From positions 1 through 64,000 of the forward strand of contig NZ_WURB01000015.1 of NCBI RefSeq assembly GCF_009830105.1: 64,000 bases of DNA. Reading direction: 5' to 3'. A program made the translations under genes and the position numbers. This DNA comes from Microvirga makkahensis (GTDB taxonomy: Bacteria; Pseudomonadota; Alphaproteobacteria; Rhizobiales; Beijerinckiaceae). Shown piece by piece: positions 17,290 to 26,431 of this stretch (positions are counted from its first letter, which is position 1; each line of letters begins with the position of its first letter). Below the pieces are notes generated by a model. It saw only the letters and a list, made by a program, of their open reading frames with translations, was not told the DNA's origin and did not search any database.

Positions 17290-17440
17290 GGTGCCGCGGC
17301 AGGCGCAGCGCATTCTCTCGATCCATGATCCGATCAGCAACCTGTTTCACCTGCGGCGCCATCGCTTGACTACGGCTGACTACCGTAGAGCGCGAACCGC
17401 AACCTTTGAGACATGGGCGGACGTCACCTCTATGGCGCTC
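17290..17440 (+). pseudogene. IS6-family transposase, C-terminal scar
   Basis: The frame starting near 17297 reads RQAQRILSIHDPISNLFHL, then RRHRLTTADYRRARTATF and ETWADVT. This is the conserved C-terminal end of IS6-type transposases (usual form AQRFLSAHDQI...FRPRRH...A..YR.AR..AF..W). Nothing of the DDE core remains. The 100 bp between here and phnF show no gene. Confidence 0.6.
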
Positions 17441-17550
17441 GGCGCCTGAAACCAATCTCTTCCGGCCTGAATTCCGTCCGTCCCCACTGATGTGGCGACG
17501 CCAGGTCCGATGGAACTATCCGAAAGCCTCCCGCCAAGGTCCGCTGAGTG

Positions 17551-18273
17551 TCAGCTCTGGAGCATCACGAGTTCCACCCGATCCGCCAAGAACTTGGTTC
17601 TGATAAACTGCACCGGCTGTCCTTCAAGATCCACATCGATCGCCCTACTGATCAGGACGACTGCATCGGCTGCGCAGCTCATTAGCTCGGCGTCCCTAGC
17701 GGAAACGCGCTCTGCTGTCAGGCGGGTCTCCCGGCGGCGATAGTCGACAACTCCTTCGCGCCGCAGCGCTTCGGTGATGGAGCCGGTTTCGGCATAGGCC
17801 TCAATGATCCCAGGAAACCGCTCTGCCGAAAAGTATGAGGTCGAGCGTGACAGCGGAATGCCATCGGCTACCGCGAGGCTGTCGAGACGGTGAAGTCGTG
17901 TGCCGACGCGGCACTTTAGCAAGGCCGCCATCACCGAATCGGACAAAACATAGTCGGATTTGATGAGCCGACCTGAGGGCTCCAGCGATTGCTTCAGCAT
18001 GTTTTCGGAAAAACGTGTCCGTGAGCCGATAGGATAGACGATCCGCTGCGGCTTGTTGTTCACGAAGGTGCCGCGCCCACGCTCTACGCGTAACAATCCA
18101 TCCGCCGTCAAAGCCGCGATGGCACGACGGACTGTATGGCGATTGACACCATAACGCGCTGCCAATTCGAGCTCGGATGGCAGGGCATCCGAAATGGTTC
18201 CGTCACCGATATTGCTGCGGATGTCGTCGGCTACCCGCCGCCAGAGTGTGACGCCATCTCCGTCTGGACTCAT
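17551..18273 (-). CDS. phnF: Phosphonate-responsive GntR/HutC-family regulator
   Basis: 240 residues from ATG 18273. The N-terminal winged helix (about 10-75) has LWRRVADDIRSNIGDG and LAARYGVNRHTVRRAIAALT. The C-terminal UTRA ligand-binding domain spans about 90-235. It diverges from phnG with about 90 bp between, as in many C-P lyase operons, and a perfect TGTCTAGACA palindrome lies in that gap. PhnF proteins repress phn operons, so repression until phosphonate or low phosphate signals appear is the likely role. Confidence 0.92.
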   Translation of the reverse strand: MSPDGDGVTLWRRVADDIRSNIGDGTISDALPSELELAARYGVNRHTVRRAIAALTADGLLRVERGRGTFVNNKPQRIVYPIGSRTRFSENMLKQSLEPSGRLIKSDYVLSDSVMAALLKCRVGTRLHRLDSLAVADGIPLSRSTSYFSAERFPGIIEAYAETGSITEALRREGVVDYRRRETRLTAERVSARDAELMSCAADAVVLISRAIDVDLEGQPVQFIRTKFLADRVELVMLQS

Positions 18274-18342
18274 CAGCACTGTCTCTCGCAAAACGTCATC
18301 AGGTTGTCACGGCCGGTACGGTAAATCACAGTCATGGTCAGT

Positions 18343-18360
18343 TGTCTAGACAGGTAGACA
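18343..18360. promoter_or_regulatory. Putative PhnF operator in the phnF-phnG divergent promoter
   Basis: TGTCTAGACA (18343-18352) is a perfect 10-bp palindrome followed at once by GGTAGACA, a second half-site. HutC/PhnF-type regulators bind sites built around TAGAC half-sites. The site abuts the phnG start, so binding would block phnG transcription or initiation. Confidence 0.55.
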
Positions 18361-18361
18361 T

Positions 18362-18826
18362 GTGAGTTACCGAATGCACTCTCCCGATGAAGCTCGTAAG
18401 AGGAGGCTAGATGCTCTGGCCTCCGGCGACCCGACGACTCTCGCCGAACGATATGCTGCACTGGAGCCTTCTGCCCCTGCGGCAACACCCATTCGTGGTC
18501 CCGAAATCGGCATGGTCATGCTTCGCGGCCGGGCCGGCGGCGGTGGCGCGGTCTTCAATCTCGGCGAGGCCACGGTGACCCGTGCCACCGTGAAGCTCGC
18601 AACTGGCGAGGTCGGTCACGCGATTGTTCTCGGCCGTCACCTGCAGAAGGCGGGCATCGTCGCGCACCTCGATGCGCTGGCCCAACTTCCAGACTGGGTC
18701 CAAGTGATCGAAACCGGTTTCGTGACGCCCGCGCTGGCGGAACAAGACGCAGCGCGGATACGGCAGGCTGAAGAGACGGAAGCCACGCGCGTCGACTTCT
18801 TCACCATGGTTCGCGGAGAAGACTGA
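18362..18826 (+). CDS. phnG: C-P lyase core subunit PhnG
   Basis: 154 residues from GTG 18362, or 150 from ATG 18374. A weak AGG precedes the GTG and nothing precedes the ATG, so the start is uncertain. The motif RGRAGGGGAVFNLGEATVTRATV and later GHAIVLGRHLQKA are conserved in PhnG, part of the PhnGHIJ complex that transfers phosphonate onto ATP ribose and breaks the C-P bond. It is the first gene of a tightly packed operon, and its stop overlaps the phnH start by one base. Confidence 0.93.
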   Translation: MSYRMHSPDEARKRRLDALASGDPTTLAERYAALEPSAPAATPIRGPEIGMVMLRGRAGGGGAVFNLGEATVTRATVKLATGEVGHAIVLGRHLQKAGIVAHLDALAQLPDWVQVIETGFVTPALAEQDAARIRQAEETEATRVDFFTMVRGED

Positions 18827-19422
18827 TGGCTGGTACAACTCTGTTGGACGGCGGGTTCACTGCTCCCGTCTTTCAATCGCAGGCCGCATTCCGGCTGGTG
18901 ATGGATGCGATGGCACAACCGGGCCGCATCGTCGATTTGGGCCATGCGGTCCAGCCGCCCGCGCCGCTCGAGCCTGCGGCAGCGGCCTTCCTGGCAACGC
19001 TCGCCGATTATGACACCCTGGTGTGGTTTGAAGACAGCGGTGCGGACACAGCCGCATCGTGGCTGACCTTCCATACGGGAGCCGCAGTCACCAGAGACCC
19101 TTCGATGGCCAGCTATGCGGTTCTGTCCCAGAACAGCCCGGTCAGTAGTTGGCGGAACTTCGCAATGGGCTCACTCTCCTATCCCGACCGGTCCGCGACG
19201 TTGCTTTTGCCGGTGGAAAGCCTGCGAGACGGCACGCCGCTGACCGTGCGTGGCCCAGGTATCGAGACTGTTGCCGTTATTTCTCCACGTGGGCTGCCGG
19301 ACGGATTCACCGAGACAATGGCGATCAATGTTGCCCGCTTTCCGCAGGGCTTCGACCTGCTGATGACCTGTGGCAGCGAACTCCTCGCGCTGCCGCGCAC
19401 CACCCGTCTTGTGGAGACCTGA
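18826..19422 (+). CDS. phnH: C-P lyase core subunit PhnH
   Basis: 198 residues. Family features visible are GGFTAPVFQSQAAFRLVMDAMAQPGR near the N terminus and LTVRGPGIE in the middle. PhnH is a structural member of the C-P lyase core, with a PLP-transferase-like fold lacking catalytic residues. The start overlaps the phnG stop and the stop lies 3 bp before phnI, so translational coupling is expected. Confidence 0.93.
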   Translation: MAGTTLLDGGFTAPVFQSQAAFRLVMDAMAQPGRIVDLGHAVQPPAPLEPAAAAFLATLADYDTLVWFEDSGADTAASWLTFHTGAAVTRDPSMASYAVLSQNSPVSSWRNFAMGSLSYPDRSATLLLPVESLRDGTPLTVRGPGIETVAVISPRGLPDGFTETMAINVARFPQGFDLLMTCGSELLALPRTTRLVET

Positions 19423-19425
19423 GCC

Positions 19426-20526
19426 ATGTATGTCGCAGTTAAAGGTGGAGAGGCGGCAATCTCAAATGCACATCGTCTCATGGCCGATCGCCGGCGTGGA
19501 GATCGCAATGTGCCCGCCCTCTCCGTCGAGCAGATCGTCAACCAATTATCCCTTGGTGTGGATCGCGTGATGGCTGAGGGCTCTCTTTATGATCCCGAAC
19601 TCGCGGCCATGGCCGTGCGTCAGGCACGTGGCGATCTGATCGAAGCGATCTTTCTCCTGCGTGCCTATCGCACCACGCTGCCGCGGTTCAGTAACGCATG
19701 CCCCATCAACACGAGCAGGATGCGCATTGAGCGCCGTGTCTCCGCGACCTTCAAGGACATCCCGGGCGGCCAGCTCTTGGGACCGACCTTCGACTACACG
19801 CACCGCCTGATCGACCCGTCCATGGCCGGTGACGAAGCTGTCACGCCCCCCGTCAAGCGGGAGCGCCCCACGGAGGAGAGCTGCCCGCGCGTGACTGATC
19901 TTCTCGATGGCCAAGGGCTGATCGAGGCTGATGTCCCAAGCAACGATAAACCGGGTGATCTGACGCGTGAGGCGATTGCCTATCCTGTTGGACGCGAAGT
20001 CCGCCTGCAGGCGTTGACGCGCGGCGACGAGGGCTTCCTGCTCGCCCTCGGCTACTCGACGCAGCGTGGCTACGGTCGAACTCACCCCTTCGTCGGTGAG
20101 ATCCGCATCGGCATGGTTGATGTCGAAGTGGACGTGCCGGAACTCGGCTTTGCTGTATGCATCGGCGCGATTCGGGTCACGGAATGCCAGATGGTATCGC
20201 AGTTCAAGGGAAGTGCGGATAAGCCCCCGCGTTTCACACGCGGTTATGGACTGGTCTTCGGGCAATCCGAGCGTAAGGCAATGGCCATGAGTCTCGTTGA
20301 CCGCGCAATGAGGGCCGACGAGTTCAATGAGCAACGGCTAGCTCCGGCGCAAGATGAGGAATTCGTGCTGGAGCACTGCGACAACGTGCAGGCCACCGGC
20401 TTCGTCGAGCACCTGAAGCTGCCTCATTATGTCGACTTTCAAGCAGAGCTCGAATTGCTGCGAACGCTACGTCGCGAGGCCGAGATGGCGAGTGCTGACA
20501 CACCAATGAACGAGCCAGCAGAATGA
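19426..20526 (+). CDS. phnI: Alpha-D-ribose 1-methylphosphonate 5-triphosphate synthase subunit PhnI
   Basis: 366 residues, the normal PhnI length. It starts MYVAVKGGEAAISNAHRLMA, which is nearly invariant in the family, and contains LRAYRTTLPR and RRVSATFKDIPGGQLLGPTFDYTHRL. PhnI, with PhnG, PhnH and PhnL, displaces adenine from ATP with the phosphonate. The stop overlaps the phnJ start by 4 bases (ATGA). Confidence 0.95.
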   Translation: MYVAVKGGEAAISNAHRLMADRRRGDRNVPALSVEQIVNQLSLGVDRVMAEGSLYDPELAAMAVRQARGDLIEAIFLLRAYRTTLPRFSNACPINTSRMRIERRVSATFKDIPGGQLLGPTFDYTHRLIDPSMAGDEAVTPPVKRERPTEESCPRVTDLLDGQGLIEADVPSNDKPGDLTREAIAYPVGREVRLQALTRGDEGFLLALGYSTQRGYGRTHPFVGEIRIGMVDVEVDVPELGFAVCIGAIRVTECQMVSQFKGSADKPPRFTRGYGLVFGQSERKAMAMSLVDRAMRADEFNEQRLAPAQDEEFVLEHCDNVQATGFVEHLKLPHYVDFQAELELLRTLRREAEMASADTPMNEPAE

Positions 20527-21428
20527 GAAACCCCTCCCTGCCCGCCTATAACTTTGCATATCTCGACGAACAGACCAAGCGGATGATCCGGCGCGCAATC
20601 CTGAAGGCGATCGCGATCCCTGGGTACCAGGTGCCGTTTGCCTCCCGTGAAATGCCCATGCCTTATGGCTGGGGCACGGGCGGAGTGCAGGTCACCGCAT
20701 CGATCTTAGGTCCGGATGATGTGCTCAAAGTCATCGATCAGGGTGCCGACGATACCACCAATGCGGTGTCGATCCGGGCCTTCTTCGCCAAGGTTGCGAA
20801 TGTGGCAACGACGACCCGGACAGCCGATGCAACGATCATCCAGACCCGCCACCGCATTCCTGAGACTCCTCTCGCCCACGGCCAGATCATTGTCTATCAG
20901 GTGCCAATCCCTGAGCCGCTTCGCTTCCTCGAGCCACGTGAGACGGAAACGCGTGTGATGCATGCGCTGGAAGAATACGGCCTGGTACATGTCAAGCTCT
21001 ACGAGGATATTGCGCAGCACGGCCATATCGCCACGACCTATGCCTATCCCGTTAAGGTCGAAGGCCGGTATGTCATGGACCCGTCGCCAATCCCCAAGTT
21101 TGATAATCCCAAAATGCACCGCTCGCCCGCGCTGCAGCTTTTTGGCGCCGGCCGCGAGAAGCGGATCTACGCGCTGCCGCCCTTCACCGATGTGGTCAGT
21201 CTCGATTTCGAGGACCACCCATTCACGGTTCAGCGCTTCGAGGCCCGCTGCGCACTTTGTAACGCCCAGGAGGTTTATTTGGACGAAGTCATCACGGATG
21301 ACCGCGGCGGGCGCATGTTTGTTTGCTCCGATACAGACTATTGCGAAACCCGCCGGTCAAAGGGGTCTCAGGTAGGAGGCCTGCCGCAGCATGGCGCTGC
21401 GAAGGCTGATTGGGAGGCCGCAGAATGA
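20523..21428 (+). CDS. phnJ: C-P lyase, radical-SAM Fe-S subunit PhnJ
   Basis: 301 residues. The Fe-S ligands form the PhnJ pattern CxxC-x21-C-x5-C: Cys243, Cys246, Cys268 and Cys274, equivalent to E. coli Cys241/244/266/272. The Gly of GYQVPFASREMPMPYGWG (Gly34) corresponds to the glycyl-radical Gly32. The enzyme cleaves the C-P bond of ribose 1-methylphosphonate 5-phosphate, releasing methane or another alkane. All key residues are present, so the lyase should be active. It overlaps phnI and phnK by 4 bases each. Confidence 0.96.
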   Translation: MRNPSLPAYNFAYLDEQTKRMIRRAILKAIAIPGYQVPFASREMPMPYGWGTGGVQVTASILGPDDVLKVIDQGADDTTNAVSIRAFFAKVANVATTTRTADATIIQTRHRIPETPLAHGQIIVYQVPIPEPLRFLEPRETETRVMHALEEYGLVHVKLYEDIAQHGHIATTYAYPVKVEGRYVMDPSPIPKFDNPKMHRSPALQLFGAGREKRIYALPPFTDVVSLDFEDHPFTVQRFEARCALCNAQEVYLDEVITDDRGGRMFVCSDTDYCETRRSKGSQVGGLPQHGAAKADWEAAE

Positions 21429-22201
21429 ACAGCGAACCCATCCTTTCCGTCCGCAAGCTGGAAAAGCGCTACGGCAACTTCATTGGCTGTACCGACGTCT
21501 CCTTTGATGTATGGCCGGGCGAGGTCGTCGCGATCGTCGGTGAGTCCGGCTCCGGCAAAACCACGCTGCTCAACTGCATTTCCACTCGCATGGAGCGGAG
21601 CAGCGGCGAAATCCGCTATCGGATGCGTGACCAGCGGTTCCCGGATCTCGCGGAGCTGGGCGAGGCCGAGCTCCGCTTCCTCATGCGGACGGATTGGGGT
21701 TTCGTCCATCAAAACCCGGCAGATGGATTGCGGATGCGCGTATCGGCAGGCGCTAACGTCGGTGAACGGCTGATGGCGATTGGTGACCGCAACTACGGCG
21801 ACATCCGGAGCCGGGCGAGCGACTGGTTGGAACGCGTCGAGATCGCAGCCTCCCGCATCGACGATATGCCGGTGTCCTTCTCGGGCGGCATGCGGCAGCG
21901 TCTACAGATTGCGCGCAATCTCGTTACTCATCCCCGCTTGATCTTCATGGATGAGCCGACCGGCGGCCTCGATGTATCGGTCCAGGCGCGTGTCCTCGAC
22001 CTGCTGCGAATGCTGGTCTCGGATCTTGGTCTGTCGGTGATCATCGTCACCCATGATCTCGGTGTCGCCCGACTCCTCTCACAGCGCATGATCGTCATGA
22101 AGAGCGGAAGAATTGTCGAGCAGGGACTGACTGATCGCGTGATGGACGATCCAAGCCATCCCTACACCCAGCTTCTCGTCGCCTCGATCCTGGAGAACTG
22201 A
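21425..22201 (+). CDS. phnK: C-P lyase ABC-type ATPase PhnK
   Basis: 258 residues. It has Walker A VGESGSGKTTLL, signature SFSGGMRQRLQIARN and Walker B LIFMDEPTGGLD, with a dipeptide/nickel-transporter-like architecture as in PhnK. In E. coli PhnK docks on PhnJ of the core complex rather than on a membrane permease. ATG at 21425 overlaps the phnJ stop (ATGA). Confidence 0.93.
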   Translation: MNSEPILSVRKLEKRYGNFIGCTDVSFDVWPGEVVAIVGESGSGKTTLLNCISTRMERSSGEIRYRMRDQRFPDLAELGEAELRFLMRTDWGFVHQNPADGLRMRVSAGANVGERLMAIGDRNYGDIRSRASDWLERVEIAASRIDDMPVSFSGGMRQRLQIARNLVTHPRLIFMDEPTGGLDVSVQARVLDLLRMLVSDLGLSVIIVTHDLGVARLLSQRMIVMKSGRIVEQGLTDRVMDDPSHPYTQLLVASILEN

Positions 22202-22202
22202 G

Positions 22203-22943
22203 ATGGTGACCGACAATCCATCTGTTATGGCTGGCGCTCCGCTGCTTTCAGTCGAGGATGTATCCAAATCATTCACGATTCACCTTCGCGGCGGTGTCCG
22301 TCTTCCCGTCGTGGCCAATGTCACGTTTGAGGTCTCTCCCGGCGAATGCCTAGTACTGGGCGGCCCGTCAGGTATCGGTAAGTCGTCCATCTTGCGCATG
22401 ATCTTCGGCAACTATGCTGTCGATACCGGCCGGATCCTTGTGCGGGACCGCAGCACCGGAGACGTCGCAGACCTCGCATCGGGCGATCCCCGCCTGGTAC
22501 TCAGTCTCCGGCGCGATCACATAGGCTATGTCAGCCAATTCCTCCGGACGATCCCGCGGGTTTCGGCTCTCGATGTCGTGGCCGAGCCGCTTCTCACGCG
22601 TGGAGTGGAGCGCAAGGCAGCGTCAAACCGTGCCGCCGCCATGCTCGAGCGGCTGAACCTGCCATCAGCCCTCTTCAATCTCCCTCCGGCAACGTTCTCT
22701 GGCGGTGAGAAGCAGCGGGTGAATATCGCCCGTGGCTTCATGATTGATCACCCAATCCTTCTGCTCGATGAACCGACAGCGTCGCTCGACGAGACCAACC
22801 GAGATGTCGTCGTCGGCATGATCCGGGAGAAGCTAGCTGCTGGAACAGCTATCCTCGGGATCTTCCACGACATTCCGGTCCGCGAGGCGGTTGCGACGAG
22901 TATCCTCGACGTCGCCGCCTTCTCGACGCGGGAGGCCGCGTGA
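22203..22943 (+). CDS. phnL: C-P lyase ABC-type ATPase PhnL
   Basis: 246 residues. Walker A is GGPSGIGKSSIL, the signature is TFSGGEKQRVNIARG and Walker B is ILLLDEPTASLD. The N-terminal LSVEDVSKSFTIHLRGGVRLPV is typical of PhnL, which binds the PhnK-loaded core. It starts one base after the phnK stop and its own stop shares a base with the next start. Confidence 0.93.
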   Translation: MVTDNPSVMAGAPLLSVEDVSKSFTIHLRGGVRLPVVANVTFEVSPGECLVLGGPSGIGKSSILRMIFGNYAVDTGRILVRDRSTGDVADLASGDPRLVLSLRRDHIGYVSQFLRTIPRVSALDVVAEPLLTRGVERKAASNRAAAMLERLNLPSALFNLPPATFSGGEKQRVNIARGFMIDHPILLLDEPTASLDETNRDVVVGMIREKLAAGTAILGIFHDIPVREAVATSILDVAAFSTREAA

Positions 22944-23641
22944 TGCCCAAGCTCAACGAACATAAGGCGCTTATCCACGCGACGGCCGATGTTGAGCGGT
23001 GCACGCTCGGTCGCTTTGTCGAGATCGAAGCACGTTCGCGCGTGAGCGAGACGGCACTGGGAGATTACTCTTATATCATGCAGGATTGCTCAATTTGGTG
23101 TGCCAGGATAGGCAAATTTGCCAACATCGCGGCCGCCGTGCGGATCAATGCCACCAATCATCCCATATGGCGCGCTACGCTGCATCACTTCACCTATCGC
23201 GCAGGCGATTATTTCGACGGTGCCGCAGATGAAGAGGAGTTCTTCGGATGGCGCCGCTCCCAACCGGTTACGATTGGCCATGATGTCTGGATCGGCCATG
23301 GAGCGACTATCCTGCCCGGCATCAGTATCGGCAATGGCGCTGTTGTTGGAGCTGGAGCCGTCGTCTCACACGATGTCGCGCCCTACACCATCGTCGGCGG
23401 AGTTCCAGCCCGCCTCATCCGAGAGCGATTCCCTCCTGAGATCGGAGGGCGGATGGATCGCCTGGCATGGTGGGAGTGGCCGCATGACAAACTTTTCGCG
23501 GCACTGGAGGACTTCCGGACGCTTACGGCCGAGGCTTTCGTTGAGCGCTATGAAGCGCTGACTCCAAACCGTCATCGAACTGACATCGAACCGTCGCCAG
23601 CAAGTTATCCTCGATCAGTAGGTTTGGACGAACGGGGATGA
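22943..23641 (+). CDS. Hexapeptide-repeat acyltransferase of phosphonate operons
   Basis: 232 residues forming a left-handed beta-helix, shown by repeated hexapeptides such as IGHDVWIGHGATILPGISIGNGAVVGAGAVV and ending YTIVGGVPARLI, as in chloramphenicol/virginiamycin-type acetyltransferases. Such proteins recur inside C-P lyase operons (the phosphonate-associated transferase family). They may N-acetylate aminoalkylphosphonates or their products, a job done by PhnO in E. coli; phnO is absent here. The start ATG shares the A of the phnL stop, and the stop overlaps phnC. Confidence 0.85.
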   Translation: MPKLNEHKALIHATADVERCTLGRFVEIEARSRVSETALGDYSYIMQDCSIWCARIGKFANIAAAVRINATNHPIWRATLHHFTYRAGDYFDGAADEEEFFGWRRSQPVTIGHDVWIGHGATILPGISIGNGAVVGAGAVVSHDVAPYTIVGGVPARLIRERFPPEIGGRMDRLAWWEWPHDKLFAALEDFRTLTAEAFVERYEALTPNRHRTDIEPSPASYPRSVGLDERG

Positions 23642-24486
23642 TGCAGATGATAGCAATCAGCGTTTCTAACCTCTCGAAGCGTTACGGGCAAACCCGAGCT
23701 CTCGAAAATGTCAGCATTGATGTCCGACGTGGCGAGATGGTCGCTCTGATCGGCGCATCAGGTTCCGGCAAGAGCACACTCATCCGTCATATCGCAGGGC
23801 TTGAGGCAGGCGATGGAGAGACGGGGAAAGTCGTGGTTCTCGGGGAGGTCTCGCAGACGGCGGGACGGCTGTTGCGTGGGCGCGCGGCCGGTCGCGTGGC
23901 GGTCATCTTCCAGCAATTCAATCTCGTTGGACGTCTTTCCGTCCTGACCAATGTGCTCATCGGCAATCTAGGCCGGGTTCCCCGCTGGCGCGGCACGCTC
24001 GGCCTGTTCAGCCGGTCCGAGAAAGAAAGGGCTGAAAGCGCCCTGGCCCGCGTCGGCATCCCCCACGTGGCTACCCAGCGCTCGTCGACCCTTTCTGGCG
24101 GCCAGCAACAGCGCGCTGCCATCGCGCGCACTCTTGTTCAGGAAGCCGAAATCTTGATCGCCGACGAGCCGATTTCCGCGCTCGACCCGTCCTCCGCACG
24201 GCGCGTGATGGACGTGCTGGCCACGATCAACACCCAAGACAACATCACTGTACTCGTGTCACTGCACCAGGTTGAGTACGCGCGACGCTACTGCAAGCGC
24301 ACGATCGCCATGCGCGATGGGCGCATTGTTTATGACGGGCCTTCGACAGCCCTCTCCAACGGTTTCCTCGCGGAGCTCTACGGCGACGCTTCGGAAGAAC
24401 TGGTTCTGCCGGAAAGCACGGCAGAACTGGTGCGAGCTTTGCCGGTCCGGCCGAGCGGTAACGAACCAGTGCATATGTTAGCCTAA
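23638..24486 (+). CDS. phnC: Phosphonate ABC transporter ATP-binding protein
   Basis: 282 residues. It has Walker A ALIGASGSGKSTLIRHIAG, a Q-loop in VIFQQFNLV, signature TLSGGQQQRAAIAR and Walker B ILIADEPISALD. It matches PhnC, the cytoplasmic motor of the PhnCDE importer. ATG at 23638 overlaps the previous stop by 4 bases. In-frame ATGs at 23641 and 23647 are alternatives. phnC lies after the lyase genes rather than at the operon head as in E. coli. Confidence 0.93.
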   Translation: MMQMIAISVSNLSKRYGQTRALENVSIDVRRGEMVALIGASGSGKSTLIRHIAGLEAGDGETGKVVVLGEVSQTAGRLLRGRAAGRVAVIFQQFNLVGRLSVLTNVLIGNLGRVPRWRGTLGLFSRSEKERAESALARVGIPHVATQRSSTLSGGQQQRAAIARTLVQEAEILIADEPISALDPSSARRVMDVLATINTQDNITVLVSLHQVEYARRYCKRTIAMRDGRIVYDGPSTALSNGFLAELYGDASEELVLPESTAELVRALPVRPSGNEPVHMLA

Positions 24487-24518
24487 CTAAGTCCAGGAAA
24501 ATAAGCGGAGAATATGGA

Positions 24519-25508
24519 ATGAACACGATGCTCAAGTGGGCAGCGACGGTGTCGCTCGCCTGCACGATGTCTACGGCAGCCGTGGCCCAGGGGGTCATCA
24601 ACTTCGGCATCATCTCGACGGAGTCTCAGCAGAACCTGAAGACCAGTTGGGAGCCGCTGCTCGCAGACCTGAAGAAGAAGACCGGCCTTGACGTGAAGCC
24701 GTTCTTTGCCTCCGACTATGCCGGCGTCATCGAAGGCATGCGCTTCGGTAAGGTGCAGTTAGCTTGGTATGGCAACAAATCCGCCATGGAAGCTGTGGAT
24801 CGCGCCAATGGTGAAGTGTTCGTCCAGAGCGTGCCGGTCGGCGGCGAGCCAGGCTACTGGTCCGTTGTGATCGTACCTAAGGACTCCCCAATCAAGTCAA
24901 TCGATGATGTCCTGAAGTGCGACAAGTCTCTCAACTTCGGCCTCGGCGATCCGAACTCGACTTCGGGCTACCTTGTCCCGATGACCTTCGTGTTCAGCGC
25001 CAAGGGCATCGATCCAAAGGCCTGCTTCAAGAACGTCACCAACGCCAACCACGAGACCAATGCGATGGTGGTTGCCAACAAGCAGGTCGACGCGGCGACC
25101 AACAATACCGAGAACATGGCGCTAATTCAGAAGAATCAACCCAAGGCATTCGAGAATATCCGCGAAATCTGGCGCTCGCCCCTGATCCCGTCAGACCCGA
25201 TCGTGTGGCGTAAGGATCTTCCGGCAGCACAGAAAACCAAGATCCGCGAGTTCTTCCTCACCTACGGCACCGACAAGTCGACGGGAGACATCGCCGCCGA
25301 GAAGAAAGTTCTGGCCGGCCTGAAATGGGCGCCGTTCCGCGCCTCGTCCGACAGGCAGCTGCTGCCGATCCGCATCATGGAACTCACCAAGTCGATCGCC
25401 CAGATCGAGGCCGACGCTTCGCTTGCTGCCGATGCAAAGAAAGCCAAGCTCGACCAGTTGAAGGCGCAGAAGGCCAAGTACGAGGCCGAACTGGCTGCCG
25501 CCGGCTGA
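24519..25508 (+). CDS. phnD: Phosphonate ABC transporter substrate-binding protein
   Basis: 329 residues with a Sec signal peptide ([20 protein letters not shown] ending at AVAQ). The mature protein has the phosphonate-binding features [41 protein letters not shown] and the P-loop-like [15 protein letters not shown] that grips the phosphonate group. It works in the periplasm and feeds PhnE/PhnC. A stem-loop follows at 25522-25544 before phnE. Confidence 0.94.
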   Translation: MNTMLKWAATVSLACTMSTAAVAQGVINFGIISTESQQNLKTSWEPLLADLKKKTGLDVKPFFASDYAGVIEGMRFGKVQLAWYGNKSAMEAVDRANGEVFVQSVPVGGEPGYWSVVIVPKDSPIKSIDDVLKCDKSLNFGLGDPNSTSGYLVPMTFVFSAKGIDPKACFKNVTNANHETNAMVVANKQVDAATNNTENMALIQKNQPKAFENIREIWRSPLIPSDPIVWRKDLPAAQKTKIREFFLTYGTDKSTGDIAAEKKVLAGLKWAPFRASSDRQLLPIRIMELTKSIAQIEADASLAADAKKAKLDQLKAQKAKYEAELAAAG

Positions 25509-25521
25509 GCCAATGCAAAGG

Positions 25522-25544
25522 GAGTGGTCTGTTCCAGGCCACTC
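25522..25544 (+). promoter_or_regulatory. Intercistronic stem-loop between phnD and phnE
   Basis: GAGTGG (22 nt-scale left arm, 25522-25527) pairs with CCACTC (25539-25544). The hairpin lies in the 71-bp gap after phnD, the largest spacing in the operon. Its likely role is to stabilise phnD mRNA and reduce permease expression. Confidence 0.4.
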
Positions 25545-25579
25545 TCCCAACCGGTGATCATAGAACCTTGTTGTACTCC

Positions 25580-26431
25580 ATGAATCAGACAGCATCGACT
25601 CCCGGAACTACGGCCCTCAGGTTTGTAAAGGCAATCGGGGGTCGCTCCACTTTAGCGCCGGAAGCTGGGCACAGATCTGGCGGGCGCCGTAACCTATTTC
25701 TATTGGCTCTGCTTGTGGCAGCGCTCTCCTGGAGCTGGGGACCGGCCGAAATAAGCCGCTGGACCTATCTTTTTACTGATTCCGGAAACATGGCTGAATA
25801 TGCGGCCGGGTTCCTGCGTCCCGATTTCAGCGACTGGCGCCATTATCTCGCGGAGATGCTGGTCACGATTCAAATTGCGCTCTGGGGAACCTTTCTGGCC
25901 GTGGCCCTTTCGGTTCCTTTCGGAATCCTGTCCTCGCACAATATGGTCCCTTGGTGGGTCCTGCAGCCTGTGCGCCGACTCATGGATCTTTTTCGAGCCA
26001 TTCATGAGGTTGTATTTGCTGTCCTGTTCGTCGTGGCGGTCGGGCTTGGCCCCTTTGCCGGTGTCATGGCTTTGTTCATTCACACGACCGGGATTCTGGC
26101 GAAACTGTTTTCCGAGGCGGTCGAGGCGATTGATCCGCGCCCCGTGGAGGCGATCCGCACAACGGGCGCATCACGTGTCCAACAGATAATTTATGGCGTG
26201 ATCCCGCAGGTCCTGCCACTTTGGATTTCGTATTCTCTCTATCGCCTTGAATCGAACGTTCGGTCCGCGACCGTTCTCGGCATCATCGGGGCCGGTGGCA
26301 TTGGCCAGGTACTCTTCGAGTCGATACGTGCCTTCTATTACCCCGAAGCCTCCGCAATCCTGATCATCGTCGTGATCACGGTCACGATCATGGACCTGAT
26401 CTCACAGCTTCTCCGCCGGCTGGTGATCTGA
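25580..26431 (+). CDS. phnE: Phosphonate ABC transporter permease
   Basis: 283 residues from ATG 25580. There are about six membrane helices. The cytoplasmic EAA loop reads [24 protein letters not shown], and the N-terminal half has the usual [20 protein letters not shown]. Only one permease gene is present, so the transporter is presumably a homodimer of PhnE. The stop overlaps the next start codon by one base (TGATG). Confidence 0.92.
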   Translation: MNQTASTPGTTALRFVKAIGGRSTLAPEAGHRSGGRRNLFLLALLVAALSWSWGPAEISRWTYLFTDSGNMAEYAAGFLRPDFSDWRHYLAEMLVTIQIALWGTFLAVALSVPFGILSSHNMVPWWVLQPVRRLMDLFRAIHEVVFAVLFVVAVGLGPFAGVMALFIHTTGILAKLFSEAVEAIDPRPVEAIRTTGASRVQQIIYGVIPQVLPLWISYSLYRLESNVRSATVLGIIGAGGIGQVLFESIRAFYYPEASAILIIVVITVTIMDLISQLLRRLVI

